From Prosthecobacter algae (GTDB lineage: Bacteria; Verrucomicrobiota; Verrucomicrobiia; Verrucomicrobiales; Verrucomicrobiaceae): 64,000 nt of DNA. Each line of letters starts with the position of its first letter. Within the stretch, counting starts at the first letter, position 1. Location: contig NZ_BAABIA010000006.1 in NCBI RefSeq assembly GCF_039542385.1, positions 171,265 to 235,264 on the forward strand, written 5' to 3'. A model generated the notes under the pieces. The model was not told the DNA's origin and did not search any database. It saw only the letters and a program-made list of their open reading frames with translations. Shown here in pieces: positions 18,489 to 27,235 of this stretch. The translations under genes and the position numbers were made by a program.

Positions 18489-19352
18489 ATGTCCCTCCCA
18501 GCCCTGCCTGCAGATCTCCTCCCCCGCATCCTCACCCAGCTCGGCCACCCCGCACCCGCCGCCCCCACGCCCGAGGCCCTCGCCAGCCTCTACGCCGCCT
18601 GGTGCCAGAAGGTCCCCTTCGACAACGTCCAAAAGCTCATCCACGTCCGCAGCAGTGCCCCCGGCCCCCTCCCCGGCAGCACGCCCGAGCACTTCTTTGA
18701 AAACTGGCTCCTTCACGGCACCGGCGGCACCTGCTGGGCAGGCTCCACCGCCCTCGCCGCCCTCCTCACCGCACTCGGCTTCCAGGTCCGCCGCAGCATC
18801 GCCACCATGCTCGCCGCGCCGGATCTCCCGCCCAATCACGGCACCGTCATCGTCAGCTTCGGCCCCGGCTCAGAATACCTTGTGGATACCTCCGTCCTCC
18901 ACCACCAGCCCCTCCCCCTCCACCCCGGCGGCATCACCGCCATCGTCCACCCCGCCTGGGGCATCCAGGCCACCCGCCAGCAGGACCGCTGGCACCTCCA
19001 CTGGCGCCCCCTCCACATGACCACCGGCTTCATCTGCCGGTATGAGCCCCTCGGCCCCGACCTCGCCGACTTCCCCCACCGCTACGCCCAGACCCGCGAC
19101 TGGAGCCCCTTCAACTACCAGGTCAGCGCCCGCATCAACCGCGGCCACGAAGTCATCGGCCTCGCCTTCGGCAACGCCGTCACCCTCCACACCGATGGCC
19201 GCATCACCACCCGCCCCGTCACCCACCGCGAGCGCAAGGCCATCCTCATCGACCACATGGGCTACAGCGAAACCATCGCCCGCCTCCTCCCCGAAGACCT
19301 CCCCACTCCCCCGCCCCCCGGCTCCCGCAAAGCCGAACTCCACATGGCCTGA
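18489..19352 (+). CDS. Arylamine N-acetyltransferase-like protein
   Basis: A 287-residue protein with the NAT layout: an N-terminal helical part with VPFDNVQKL (the NAT signature PFEN equivalent), then a Cys in GTGGTCWAGS (Cys82), a His in PNHGTVIV (His117) and an Asp in YLVDTSVLH (Asp133). This order and spacing fit the cysteine transferase triad. The local motifs differ from classical RGGYCFE/DVGFG, so substrate may differ. It is a transglutaminase-fold enzyme in any case. The start at 18489 was chosen because the upstream frame overlaps fabV on the other strand. Confidence 0.72.
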   Translation: MSLPALPADLLPRILTQLGHPAPAAPTPEALASLYAAWCQKVPFDNVQKLIHVRSSAPGPLPGSTPEHFFENWLLHGTGGTCWAGSTALAALLTALGFQVRRSIATMLAAPDLPPNHGTVIVSFGPGSEYLVDTSVLHHQPLPLHPGGITAIVHPAWGIQATRQQDRWHLHWRPLHMTTGFICRYEPLGPDLADFPHRYAQTRDWSPFNYQVSARINRGHEVIGLAFGNAVTLHTDGRITTRPVTHRERKAILIDHMGYSETIARLLPEDLPTPPPPGSRKAELHMA

Positions 19353-19411
19353 GGGCGGTGGGGGCTTGGTCAAAAAGACACCGGGGATTGCAACAACACC
19401 GAAAGGTGAAA

Positions 19412-22357
19412 TCAGGCCGCGATCCCGCGAATGAACGTCGCCACATAATCCAGCACTCGGTCAAAAACCCGCTTCTTCGTCGGCCCACGCTCCAGGATCT
19501 TCAATGGCTTCACAATGATGTCCGCAATGTCAGGATCCGTCAGCGGCGGTTGCCCGGTATAGACATAGCGGTCGATCACCTTCTTCAGCTTGTCAGCGTC
19601 CAGATTCTCCTCCTTCACCAGCTTCTCGAAGGCCTCCACGCGCTCCTTTTCCCAAAAGTCCTCAAAGCATTCCGGGATCTCCGCCGCGCTCTCCACCTTC
19701 GGCAGATTCTGCTCGATGAACTTCTCGATGAGTTCCTTCTTGCTGCGCAGTTCCAGGTCACCCGCCACTGTGTCCAGGATCAGCTTCCGCAGCATCGGTG
19801 CCTCCTTAGCATCCGCTCCATACAGCCTGGCCAGCAGCGTCAGGATGTACTGCACATTGATGATGTCTTTGTGGATCAGCTCCAGCTCAAAGTCCACGTC
19901 TTCCAGGATGCTGGCTTTCTCCTTCGTATTGTCCGTCTTGACCTTGTCATACAGATCTAGGTAGGCACTCCGATAGTCGGCAAAACGTTGCGCAGGCAGC
20001 GCCAGATCGTTGTCATCAAATTCCGAAAACGATTCCAGGATATTCCGCAGGCGCATCAGCTCGCGGAAGATTTTCACAAATTGCAGCTCTGCCTCCTCGT
20101 CCGGCAGATCCTTCACACTGCGCACCGTGGGCGTCAGCTTCAGCAGGTCCACCACCACCTCGTTAAACCGCTGCACGTAGTCCTCATAAGGCGGCACAAA
20201 GATCTCCTCCTTCGCCTTCACATTGGAGAATAGCGCAATCGCCTCATCCGTCCGCGCCTTCAGGTTGCGAAAGACCACAATGTTCCCCTGGCTCTTCACC
20301 TCGTTCAGGATGCGGTTCGTGCGGGAGTACGCCTGCACCAGCCCGTGGAAGCGCAGCGTCTTGTCCACATACAGCGTGTTCAGCGTCTTGCTGTCAAAGC
20401 CCGTCAGGAACATGTTCACCACCAGCAGCAGGTCCACCTTCCGCTCCTTCACCTTCTTGGCGATGTCCTGGTAGTAGTTGTAAAAGCTCTGCGTGTCCTT
20501 GGTCGAGTAGTTCGTGCCAAACATCGCATTGTAGTCGCCGATGAAGCCATCCAGCTTCTCCCGCGTGTGCGGGTTTCCGCCCTCACCGCCGATGATCTCG
20601 CCACCCTCGTCCAGGATGCCGTCAGCGTCCTTGTCCTCCTCATTGCTCGTGTAGCTGAAGATCGTCGCCACCTTCAGATTGTGCTGGCCCGCCTTCTTCT
20701 TGTCGGCAAACAGCTCGTAGTATTTGATCAGCACCTCCACAGAACTCACGCACATCATCGCTGTGAATTCCTTATTGCGCGTCTTCACCGCATGATGCTC
20801 CAGGATGTAATCGGATATCTTCTCCAGCCGCGCCGGGCTCTCCATCAGCTCCTTCGTATCGATCCCCTCCACCTCGATGTCCACCTCCGTCGCCGTGCCC
20901 GGCTTCCGCTTGTAGCGGCCCACATACTCCACGGCAAATTTCAGCACGTTCTCGTCCTTGATCGCATCCGTGATCACATAGCTGTGCAGCTTCTCGTGAA
21001 AGAGATCCTTCGTCGTGTGCTTCTTCCCGTCCTTCGCCACCGCGTTGTCCGCAAAGATCGGCGTGCCGGTAAAGCCGAACATCTGGTGATTCCGAAAGAA
21101 AGCCGTGATGCGCTTGTGCGTATCGCCGAACTGGCTGCGATGACATTCGTCGAAGATGAAGATGATCCGCTCATCCCGCAGCCCCTCCATCGCCGCCAGA
21201 TACTGCGTCTTGCTGATCGCCGTATTCAGCTTTTGCAGCGTCGTCACGATCAGCTTCGTATTGACCGTGGACTGCCGCTCCAGGGCCGCGTCATCCGTGA
21301 ACTGTTGCACCAGCTTCTGCGTGTTGTTCGTGCCATCCACGCTGCCTTTGCTGAATCCGTTGAATTCCTTGATCGTCTGGTAGTCCAGATCCTTCCGGTC
21401 CACACAAAAGACCACCTTCGCCACGCCCGGCAGTCCGGTGATGATCTGCGCCGCCTTGAAGGAGGTCAGCGTCTTGCCGGATCCCGTCGTGTGCCAGATG
21501 TACCCGTTCGCATTCTCCTCCGGCGGATTCTTCACCCGCTCCACGATCCGCTCCGTCGCATAAAATTGATACGGCCTCAGCACCATCAGGATCTTGTCCG
21601 TCTCATTCAGCACGATGTACTTGCCGATCATCGCCCCCACATGCTCCCGGTTCAGGAAGGCCGTAGTGAAAGGCTTCAGCTCGCGGATCGTTTTGTTGTC
21701 CTCCGCCGCCCAGTAAAAAGTCTGCTTGAAGCTTTGCTTGCGCGCATTCGCGTAGTACTTCGTGTTCACCCCGTTGGAGATCACAAAGAGCTGCACAAAG
21801 TGAAACAGCCCATGCGCACTCCAGTAGCTGTGCTTTTGGTACCGCTGGATCTGGTTAAACGCCTCCTTCATCTCCAGCCCGCGCCGCTTCAGTTCCATCT
21901 GTACCAGCGGCAGCCCGTTCACCAGGATCGTCACATCATAGCGGTTCTTGTACTTCCCCTCATCCATCGCCACCTGCCGAGTCACCTGATACAGATTCCG
22001 CAGCGGATTCCCCGAATCAAAGAACTCCAGGTAAACCGTCGTCCCATCCTCCCGGTCCAGCTTCATCCGGTCCCGCAGCGTCTTCGCTTTTTCAAACACC
22101 CCCGCCCTGCGGTTCAGATGATTCAGCACTTTCGTAAATTCCCCCGCCGTCAGCGTCAGGCCATTGAAGACCTCCAGTTGCGCCTTCAGGTTCCCCAGCA
22201 TTGAGGCCTCATCCGTCACCGCCACCGGCGCATATCCCTGCCCGATGAGCTGCGCCACCAGTTCGTTTTCAAGAACTAGCTCGGATTGAACCACAGACAA
22301 CACAGAGGGCACTGAGCCCTGAGGTTTTGGATTGGCTAGTTCCTTATCTGTGCTCAT
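19412..22357 (-). CDS. hsdR: Type I restriction enzyme, R subunit (motor and nuclease)
   Basis: DNA translocase and endonuclease of the type I system, 981 residues. The N-terminal PD-(D/E)xK nuclease shows D141 in NRYDVTILV and E155-L-K157. The helicase core has TGSGKT at 291-296 and DECH at 403-406, followed by FTGTPI. A helical C-terminal domain follows for HsdM binding. Similarity in NGLPLVQMELKRRG points to the EcoR124 (type IC) branch. The first roughly 23 residues (MSTDKELANPKPQG...) are encoded by a dispersed repeat unit, and normal HsdR similarity starts at about residue 25. It is last in the hsd operon, 252 bp after the GxxExxY gene. Confidence 0.96.
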   Translation of the reverse strand: MSTDKELANPKPQGSVPSVLSVVQSELVLENELVAQLIGQGYAPVAVTDEASMLGNLKAQLEVFNGLTLTAGEFTKVLNHLNRRAGVFEKAKTLRDRMKLDREDGTTVYLEFFDSGNPLRNLYQVTRQVAMDEGKYKNRYDVTILVNGLPLVQMELKRRGLEMKEAFNQIQRYQKHSYWSAHGLFHFVQLFVISNGVNTKYYANARKQSFKQTFYWAAEDNKTIRELKPFTTAFLNREHVGAMIGKYIVLNETDKILMVLRPYQFYATERIVERVKNPPEENANGYIWHTTGSGKTLTSFKAAQIITGLPGVAKVVFCVDRKDLDYQTIKEFNGFSKGSVDGTNNTQKLVQQFTDDAALERQSTVNTKLIVTTLQKLNTAISKTQYLAAMEGLRDERIIFIFDECHRSQFGDTHKRITAFFRNHQMFGFTGTPIFADNAVAKDGKKHTTKDLFHEKLHSYVITDAIKDENVLKFAVEYVGRYKRKPGTATEVDIEVEGIDTKELMESPARLEKISDYILEHHAVKTRNKEFTAMMCVSSVEVLIKYYELFADKKKAGQHNLKVATIFSYTSNEEDKDADGILDEGGEIIGGEGGNPHTREKLDGFIGDYNAMFGTNYSTKDTQSFYNYYQDIAKKVKERKVDLLLVVNMFLTGFDSKTLNTLYVDKTLRFHGLVQAYSRTNRILNEVKSQGNIVVFRNLKARTDEAIALFSNVKAKEEIFVPPYEDYVQRFNEVVVDLLKLTPTVRSVKDLPDEEAELQFVKIFRELMRLRNILESFSEFDDNDLALPAQRFADYRSAYLDLYDKVKTDNTKEKASILEDVDFELELIHKDIINVQYILTLLARLYGADAKEAPMLRKLILDTVAGDLELRSKKELIEKFIEQNLPKVESAAEIPECFEDFWEKERVEAFEKLVKEENLDADKLKKVIDRYVYTGQPPLTDPDIADIIVKPLKILERGPTKKRVFDRVLDYVATFIRGIAA

Positions 22358-22597
22358 CCGTGAAATCTGTGGTTAAAAGGGCTATCAGGGAAGACTTGAG
22401 CCACAGATAACACAGAGTCCACAGAGCACTGAGATTTTGGATTGGCTAGTTCCTTATCTGTGCTCATCCGTGAAATCTGTGGTTAAAACGGCTATCAGAG
22501 AAGATTTGAACCACAGATAACACAGAGTCCACAGATGTCTGCGCCATGACTTTCAGGTTTTCCTCATCTGTGTTCATCCGTGATATCTGTGGTTAAA
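22289..22597. repeat. Three tandem 110-bp repeat units (CACAGATAACACAGAG / CATCCGTGAAATCTGTGG type)
   Basis: Units begin at about 22289, 22399 and 22509 (period 110). Each runs from ACCACAGATAACACAGAG through TGTGCTCATCCGTGAAATC to TGTGGTTAAA. The first two are nearly identical, including the 20-bp linker. The third differs in its middle. The outer ends of each unit are inverted (ACCACAGA and TCTGTGGT). The first unit includes the hsdR start codon. Confidence 0.92.
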
Positions 22598-22609
22598 CTT
22601 CTGTGTTCA

Positions 22610-23026
22610 TCAGTTCGACACCCGCTTGATGCCGAGCTTCGCGTATTTGAAATTGAGGAGCAAGGCTGTCTTGAGCCCAGTGATGTTCAGGTAGCCCAGC
22701 ATTTGCGCGATGTGGCTGTCGTTGAAGGCGGTCACCACCTTGGTGTCCACGATCAACCGCCCTTCCACGATCAGGTCCGGGACCAATGTGCCGATGAGCT
22801 GCCCGTCATAAAAAACATCGTGCTGCTTCTGGGCATCGCAAGATACCCCCAGCTTCCTCAACTCGATCACCAAGGCCCGCTCATACAGCTTCTCATCCAG
22901 TCCCGGGCGCAGTGCATTCAGCACCTTTATCGCCGCGCCAATGACAGCCTGCGTGAGGTCCGCATTCGGGGGCTGAACCACCGAGAGTTTGGAATGGAGA
23001 TTCTCGTGACTTCTATCGGTGTTCAT
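22610..23026 (-). CDS. GxxExxY protein
   Basis: Small protein of the GxxExxY family (TIGR04256), 138 residues, with the defining motif as GLDEKLY at 42-48. It also has a C-terminal stretch (VDTKVVTAF...QMLGYLNITG.KTALLLNF) in which a D...K/Q core recalls PD-(D/E)xK folds. No biochemical function is established for the family. It sits between hsdS and hsdR inside the restriction operon and is bracketed by tandem repeats of the kind often found around this family. Its ATG and the codons MNTD match the repeat consensus ATGAACACGGAT. It is likely a passenger rather than a core restriction subunit. Confidence 0.88.
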   Translation of the reverse strand: MNTDRSHENLHSKLSVVQPPNADLTQAVIGAAIKVLNALRPGLDEKLYERALVIELRKLGVSCDAQKQHDVFYDGQLIGTLVPDLIVEGRLIVDTKVVTAFNDSHIAQMLGYLNITGLKTALLLNFKYAKLGIKRVSN

Positions 23027-23049
23027 GGATGGAATCTGGAGTTAAAAGC

Positions 23050-23460
23050 GGTGATGGAGGAACCACAGAGGTCACAGAGACCACGAATTGTTTTGCAGCG
23101 CTGTCTTTCTGAATTCCCATCCGTGTTCATCCGTGAAATCTGTGTTTATAAAAGTGGGACGCGGAAACCACGGATGACACAGAGACCAAAGATATCTTGC
23201 AGTCCTGCCTTTTGAATTCCCATCCGTGTTCATCCGTGAAATCTGGGGTTATAAAAGTGAGACGCGGAAACCACCGATGTCACAGAGACCACAGATATCT
23301 TGCAGTCCTGCCTTTTGAATTCCCATCCGTGTTCATCCGTGAAATCTGGGGTTATAAAAGTGAGACGCGGAAACCACCGATGTCACAGAGACCACAGATG
23401 TCTTGCAGTCCTGCCTTTTGATTTCCCATCCGTGTTCATCCGTGAAATCTGTGGTTAAAA
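23050..23460. repeat. Four tandem 103-bp repeat units flanking GxxExxY upstream
   Basis: The CCCATCCGTGTTCATCCGTG core recurs at 23116, 23219, 23322 and 23425, exactly 103 bp apart. Each unit starts near AACCAC.GATG.CACAGAGACC and ends ATCTG.GGTTATAAAA. The block fills the 445-bp gap between hsdS and the GxxExxY gene, with no other gene in it. It is related to the 110-bp units on the other side but with a different middle (TCTTGCAGTCCTGCCTTTTGA). Confidence 0.92.
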
Positions 23461-23471
23461 TCTCCGTGCCC

Positions 23472-24629
23472 TCACACAAACATCTGCTGCAGCAGCCCCT
23501 TCTTCCAGGTTTGATTGTGGGTGATCTGAGCCGCCACACTTTCAATCTTCCGGTCCAGGGCGGTGAGGAAATTGGCGATTTTGGTCTGTTCCTCAAGATG
23601 TGGTATAGAAACAGGGATGCTTTCTATAGTGGTTTTCGAAAGACTTGGCACCCCAGAAGCTTCATTGTAAGCTTGCCAATTAATCCTCTGAAATATTGCG
23701 TAGACGAAGCGGGGAAGAACGTTCTTGAATGAATGAGTGTAAAACAGTGTATCAACTGTCCAGAAGGCTCCTCTCACCAATCGTGGCTTGTCTATGGTAC
23801 CCTTTCTACCAATACAAACACTCTCACCTTTGTATAGAAAATTATTCACAAAGGCCATAACTCCTCCTGAACCATAGACTGGTATATTCCCTTTATCGAG
23901 ATGTTTGTAGTCACGCCCGCTGCCAATTGTCAAAACCTCTCCCAGCGTTTTCTCCTCCCAATCCGGAAACTCATTTCCATCGTCATCTTTGAAGCGGAGG
24001 GCTTGGGTGAAGAGCTGTTGCATCACACCCTTCTTGTAGTCCTCCAGCAGGGCTTTCTTCCGGCTCAGTTGCGCAATCCGCCCATCCACCACCGTCAGGA
24101 AATCCGCAATCTTTTGCTGCTCGAGAAGGGTGGGCGCGAGCGGAAGAGACACTTTTCTTAACGACTCCAGAGATATCTCACGAAACGTGCTGCCCTTCGC
24201 ACAGGCATCAATATCACGGGCAACGTTTTCAGTCTGGAGCGTTTGAGCGACTAACCTATTGTCATGGTTTTTGACCGCGATTCGAGCGGTACCCTGTGTG
24301 AGATTGGCGACGGCAATAGATGACGGCACGATCTGGCTAACCCCAATGTTACCACGCAGCGAGAAGACAATATCGCCAGGTTCAACCTCGGACCGACGAT
24401 ATTTTCGCGCAATTTCAGACGACGTCCGTTGCAGTGAGTCTATATCGAGAGGTTTATTCAGGTCTTGGCTCTTAATGTATGGCATACCTCCGGGGACGTG
24501 TTCTCCAGCTTGAACAATACCATAAGAAATTTTCTTCGATGCTATTGCCTCTAGCTCAATTCTGTTCCACGCCCCATCAAACCCCGGAAACCTCAACTCC
24601 GGCACGCTCTTGATTTTTTCCGACTTCAC
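23472..24629 (-). CDS. hsdS: Type I restriction enzyme, specificity subunit
   Basis: DNA-recognition subunit, 385 residues. It contains two target recognition domains (about 10-150 and 205-345). Each is followed by a conserved helical spacer starting EQQKIADFLTVVD near 170 and EQTKIANFLTALD near 349, the normal two-TRD organisation. It starts with GTG and overlaps the stop of the RhuM-like gene by 4 bp (GTGA), indicating translational coupling. Parts of both recognition domains, for example around 23600-23900 and 24160-24560, are visibly more AT-rich than hsdM and hsdR, as is common for exchangeable specificity regions. The recognised sequence cannot be predicted. Confidence 0.95.
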   Translation of the reverse strand: MKSEKIKSVPELRFPGFDGAWNRIELEAIASKKISYGIVQAGEHVPGGMPYIKSQDLNKPLDIDSLQRTSSEIARKYRRSEVEPGDIVFSLRGNIGVSQIVPSSIAVANLTQGTARIAVKNHDNRLVAQTLQTENVARDIDACAKGSTFREISLESLRKVSLPLAPTLLEQQKIADFLTVVDGRIAQLSRKKALLEDYKKGVMQQLFTQALRFKDDDGNEFPDWEEKTLGEVLTIGSGRDYKHLDKGNIPVYGSGGVMAFVNNFLYKGESVCIGRKGTIDKPRLVRGAFWTVDTLFYTHSFKNVLPRFVYAIFQRINWQAYNEASGVPSLSKTTIESIPVSIPHLEEQTKIANFLTALDRKIESVAAQITHNQTWKKGLLQQMFV

Positions 24630-25663
24630 TGCGCACCTCCTTCCTGCCGAAGCCCTGCCACTTCCTGGTCAAAATCACTCACAAAAAGTTGGTCCTGCAC
24701 GATGCGGAACTTCTCGAATTCAGATTCCGCATGCTGTTTGGCGAGTTCGGCGGTGACGCGACCCGCGTCTGCCAGAATAGCGCGGTCGGTAAACTCCAGG
24801 AAAGCATCCAGCCGTTTGGCCCAGTCCTCCATGGTCATGGGCATCTTCCGGCGGGCGCGGTCTTCAGCCAGTTCCAGATAAGCATTGACGATGCGGCCCA
24901 GGGATTCCAGCTCCTCTTTGGCAAGGTAGTTTTTGGCAACGACGACATCGGACTTCAGAACCTTTCCCGCCGGGGAGTTTTCCCAGTTCGTGAGGCCCAT
25001 ATGCGGCCTCTGGCTGTCGGCTCGCTCCACGATCAATTCCGCCGCCGTGTGGCCATGGATGGCGAAGTGGAGCTTATTCTGCACCTTGGCGAAGAAATCC
25101 CGCGTGGTGGGGGCGTCCTTGTTGTAATCCACCGCCGTGGCATAAACATCGGTGATCTTTTGGTAGAACCGCCGCTCGCTGAGGCGGATCTCGCGGATCT
25201 CCTCCAAAAGATGCTCGAAGTAGTCCTCCCCCAGGAAGGTTCCATTCTCCATGCGTTTCCGGTCCAGAACATAACCCCGGATGGCAAAATCCCGCAAAAC
25301 CTGGGTGGCCCATTGGCGGAACTGGGTGGCGCGCACGGAATTCACCCGGTAGCCAACCGAGATGATGGCATCCAGATTGTAGAAATCCACTTGGCGCGCG
25401 ACCTCCCGGCTGCCCTCCCTTTGAACTGTTCGGAATTTCCGAATAGTTGCCTCCCGGGTGATTTCTCCTTGTTCGTAGATGGTGGACAAATGCTCACTGA
25501 TGGTGGGCACCGTGACATCAAAGAGCTGGGCCATCAGCTTCTGGGTCAGCCAGACCGTTTCGCTCTCATACCGGGCCTCAATGCTCTGATCCCCGCTCTG
25601 GGCGGTAAAGGTCAGAAACTCGGCGGTGCTGTTGCGAATGAGCTTTTTCTTTGGATCACTCAT
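24626..25663 (-). CDS. RhuM-family (virulence-associated) protein
   Basis: 345-residue protein of the RhuM family. It has an N-terminal winged-helix-like segment with VWLTQKLMAQLFDV, TVPTISEHLSTIYEQGE and YNLDAIISVGYRVNS, then FRQWATQVLRDFAIRGYVLD. A longer C-terminal alpha-helical part ends FVSDFDQEVAGLR. RhuM was first noted on a Salmonella pathogenicity island. Homologues are often found inside type I restriction operons without a known role. Here the gene is 3 bp after hsdM and overlaps hsdS by 4 bp, so it is an integral member of the operon and stoichiometric translation with HsdM/HsdS is likely. Confidence 0.9.
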   Translation of the reverse strand: MSDPKKKLIRNSTAEFLTFTAQSGDQSIEARYESETVWLTQKLMAQLFDVTVPTISEHLSTIYEQGEITREATIRKFRTVQREGSREVARQVDFYNLDAIISVGYRVNSVRATQFRQWATQVLRDFAIRGYVLDRKRMENGTFLGEDYFEHLLEEIREIRLSERRFYQKITDVYATAVDYNKDAPTTRDFFAKVQNKLHFAIHGHTAAELIVERADSQRPHMGLTNWENSPAGKVLKSDVVVAKNYLAKEELESLGRIVNAYLELAEDRARRKMPMTMEDWAKRLDAFLEFTDRAILADAGRVTAELAKQHAESEFEKFRIVQDQLFVSDFDQEVAGLRQEGGAQ

Positions 25664-25666
25664 GGC

Positions 25667-27235
25667 TCAAAAGGGTGCCTTGATTCCCAGCTCCGCACAA
25701 AAGCCTGCGATGGCTTTTTCAGTCTCGCCCATTTCTTTTTCCAGGGCCACCAGCTTCCCGGCCACTTCATCCAGATCCACCTTCGCCTCTTCATCAAAGG
25801 TGTCCACGTAGCGCGGGATGTTCAGGTTGTAGTCATTGCCTGCGACCTCGCTGCGCTGCGCCACCTGGCTGAATTTTTCCAGGCTTTCCCGCTTCCGGTA
25901 GGTGCTGACGATCCGCTCGATGTGTGCAGGCCGGAGGTAATTTTGATTCCCGTCTTTTTCAAACCCCTGGCTGGCATCCATGAACAGGATGTCGTCCGGA
26001 TTTTCCCGCTGCTTCTTCAGCACCAAAATGCAGGTAGGGATGCCAGTGCCGTAGAAGATATTGGCAGGCAGGCCGATGACGGCGTCCAGGTAGTTGCAAT
26101 CCTCAATGAGATACTTGCGAATGTGCCCCTCCGCCCCGCCCCGGAAGAGCACCCCATGCGGCAGCACGCAGGCCATGGTGGCCCCGCTGTCCAGATGATG
26201 CACCATATGCTGCACAAAGGCGAAGTCCGCCTTGCTCGAGGGTGCAAGCCTGCCATAGGCACTGAAGCGATCATCATTCTCATGAATGGCGCTGGCGGAC
26301 CATTGGGCCGAGAAAGGAGGATTCGCCACGATAGCCTCAAAGCGCAGGTCGGCATGCTCTGGGGCCGGATGCTCCAGGGTGTCCTCATTCTTCAGGTCGA
26401 ACCGCTGATAATGGACCCCGTGCAGAATCATGTTCATGCGCGCCAGGTTATACGTCGTGGGGTTCATCTCCTGCCCGTAGAAGTGGCCTACGTCCTCCAC
26501 CTCCTTCGCCACACGCAGCAGCAGGGAGCCGGAGCCGCAGGTGGGGTCATAGACGCTTTTGAGCTTCGTCTTCCCGGTGGTGACGATCTTCGCCAGAATG
26601 GTGCTGACCTCCTGCGGGGTATAGAACTCCCCCGCTTTCTTCCCCGCCCCGCTGGCGAATTGGCCGATGAGGTATTCATAAGCATCCCCCAGCACATCCG
26701 CCTCGGTATCCGCCAGCCGGAAATCAATCTTGTCCAGGTAGCTCAGCACTTTGGAGATCAGTTCGTTCTTCTGGCTCTCTGTTTTCCCCAGCTTTGACGA
26801 GCCCAGGTCCAGATCCTCAAATAGCCCTTCGAAGTCGTCCTCGCTGTCATGCCCCATCGTGCTGGCCTCAATGTGCTTCAGAATGGCCGTGAGGTCTTCC
26901 AGGATGAAATTGTCCGTCTTCCGCGCCCCTTTTTCAGCGATTTTATGGAAGAGTTCCGAGGGTTTCAGGAAGTAGCCCAGCCGCTCCACCGATTCCTGCT
27001 GAATAGCTGCCAGAATCTCTGTCCCCTCAGCCGTGGTCTCATCAAGATCATCAAACGAAAGACCGTCATTCTTCAAAATCTCGTCCGCAAAAAGGTGCAT
27101 TCGCTCAGACAGGTATTTGTAGAAAATGAAGCCCAGGATGTAGTCGCGGAACTCATCCGCCCCCATCTTTCCGCGCAGGGTATTGGCGATGTTCCAGAGC
27201 TGGCTTTGAAGGGTCTTTTTGTGGTCTTCGGACAT
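25667..27235 (-). CDS. hsdM: Type I restriction enzyme, methyltransferase subunit
   Basis: N6-adenine methyltransferase subunit, 522 residues, forming the M2S modification enzyme with HsdS. It has the HsdM N-terminal helical domain (LWNIANTLRGKM; FIFYKYLSERM), GEFYTP at 202-207, SAM-binding motif I DPTCGSGS at 230-237, and catalytic motif IV NPPF at 305-308. It is the first gene of the restriction operon, in the order hsdM, rhuM-like, hsdS, GxxExxY, hsdR. All are intact by reading frame, so an active system is plausible. Confidence 0.96.
   Translation of the reverse strand: MSEDHKKTLQSQLWNIANTLRGKMGADEFRDYILGFIFYKYLSERMHLFADEILKNDGLSFDDLDETTAEGTEILAAIQQESVERLGYFLKPSELFHKIAEKGARKTDNFILEDLTAILKHIEASTMGHDSEDDFEGLFEDLDLGSSKLGKTESQKNELISKVLSYLDKIDFRLADTEADVLGDAYEYLIGQFASGAGKKAGEFYTPQEVSTILAKIVTTGKTKLKSVYDPTCGSGSLLLRVAKEVEDVGHFYGQEMNPTTYNLARMNMILHGVHYQRFDLKNEDTLEHPAPEHADLRFEAIVANPPFSAQWSASAIHENDDRFSAYGRLAPSSKADFAFVQHMVHHLDSGATMACVLPHGVLFRGGAEGHIRKYLIEDCNYLDAVIGLPANIFYGTGIPTCILVLKKQRENPDDILFMDASQGFEKDGNQNYLRPAHIERIVSTYRKRESLEKFSQVAQRSEVAGNDYNLNIPRYVDTFDEEAKVDLDEVAGKLVALEKEMGETEKAIAGFCAELGIKAPF

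Noticed and set aside
20345..22204. Plus-strand open frame of 619 codons
   Set aside because: Antisense to hsdR, which shows the full nuclease and helicase motifs.
23050..23460. CRISPR-like regular repeats (103-bp period)
   Set aside because: The whole unit repeats with no unique spacers, the period is too long, and no cas gene is present.
24689..26797. Plus-strand open frame of 702 codons
   Set aside because: Antisense to the RhuM-like and hsdM genes. No family similarity.
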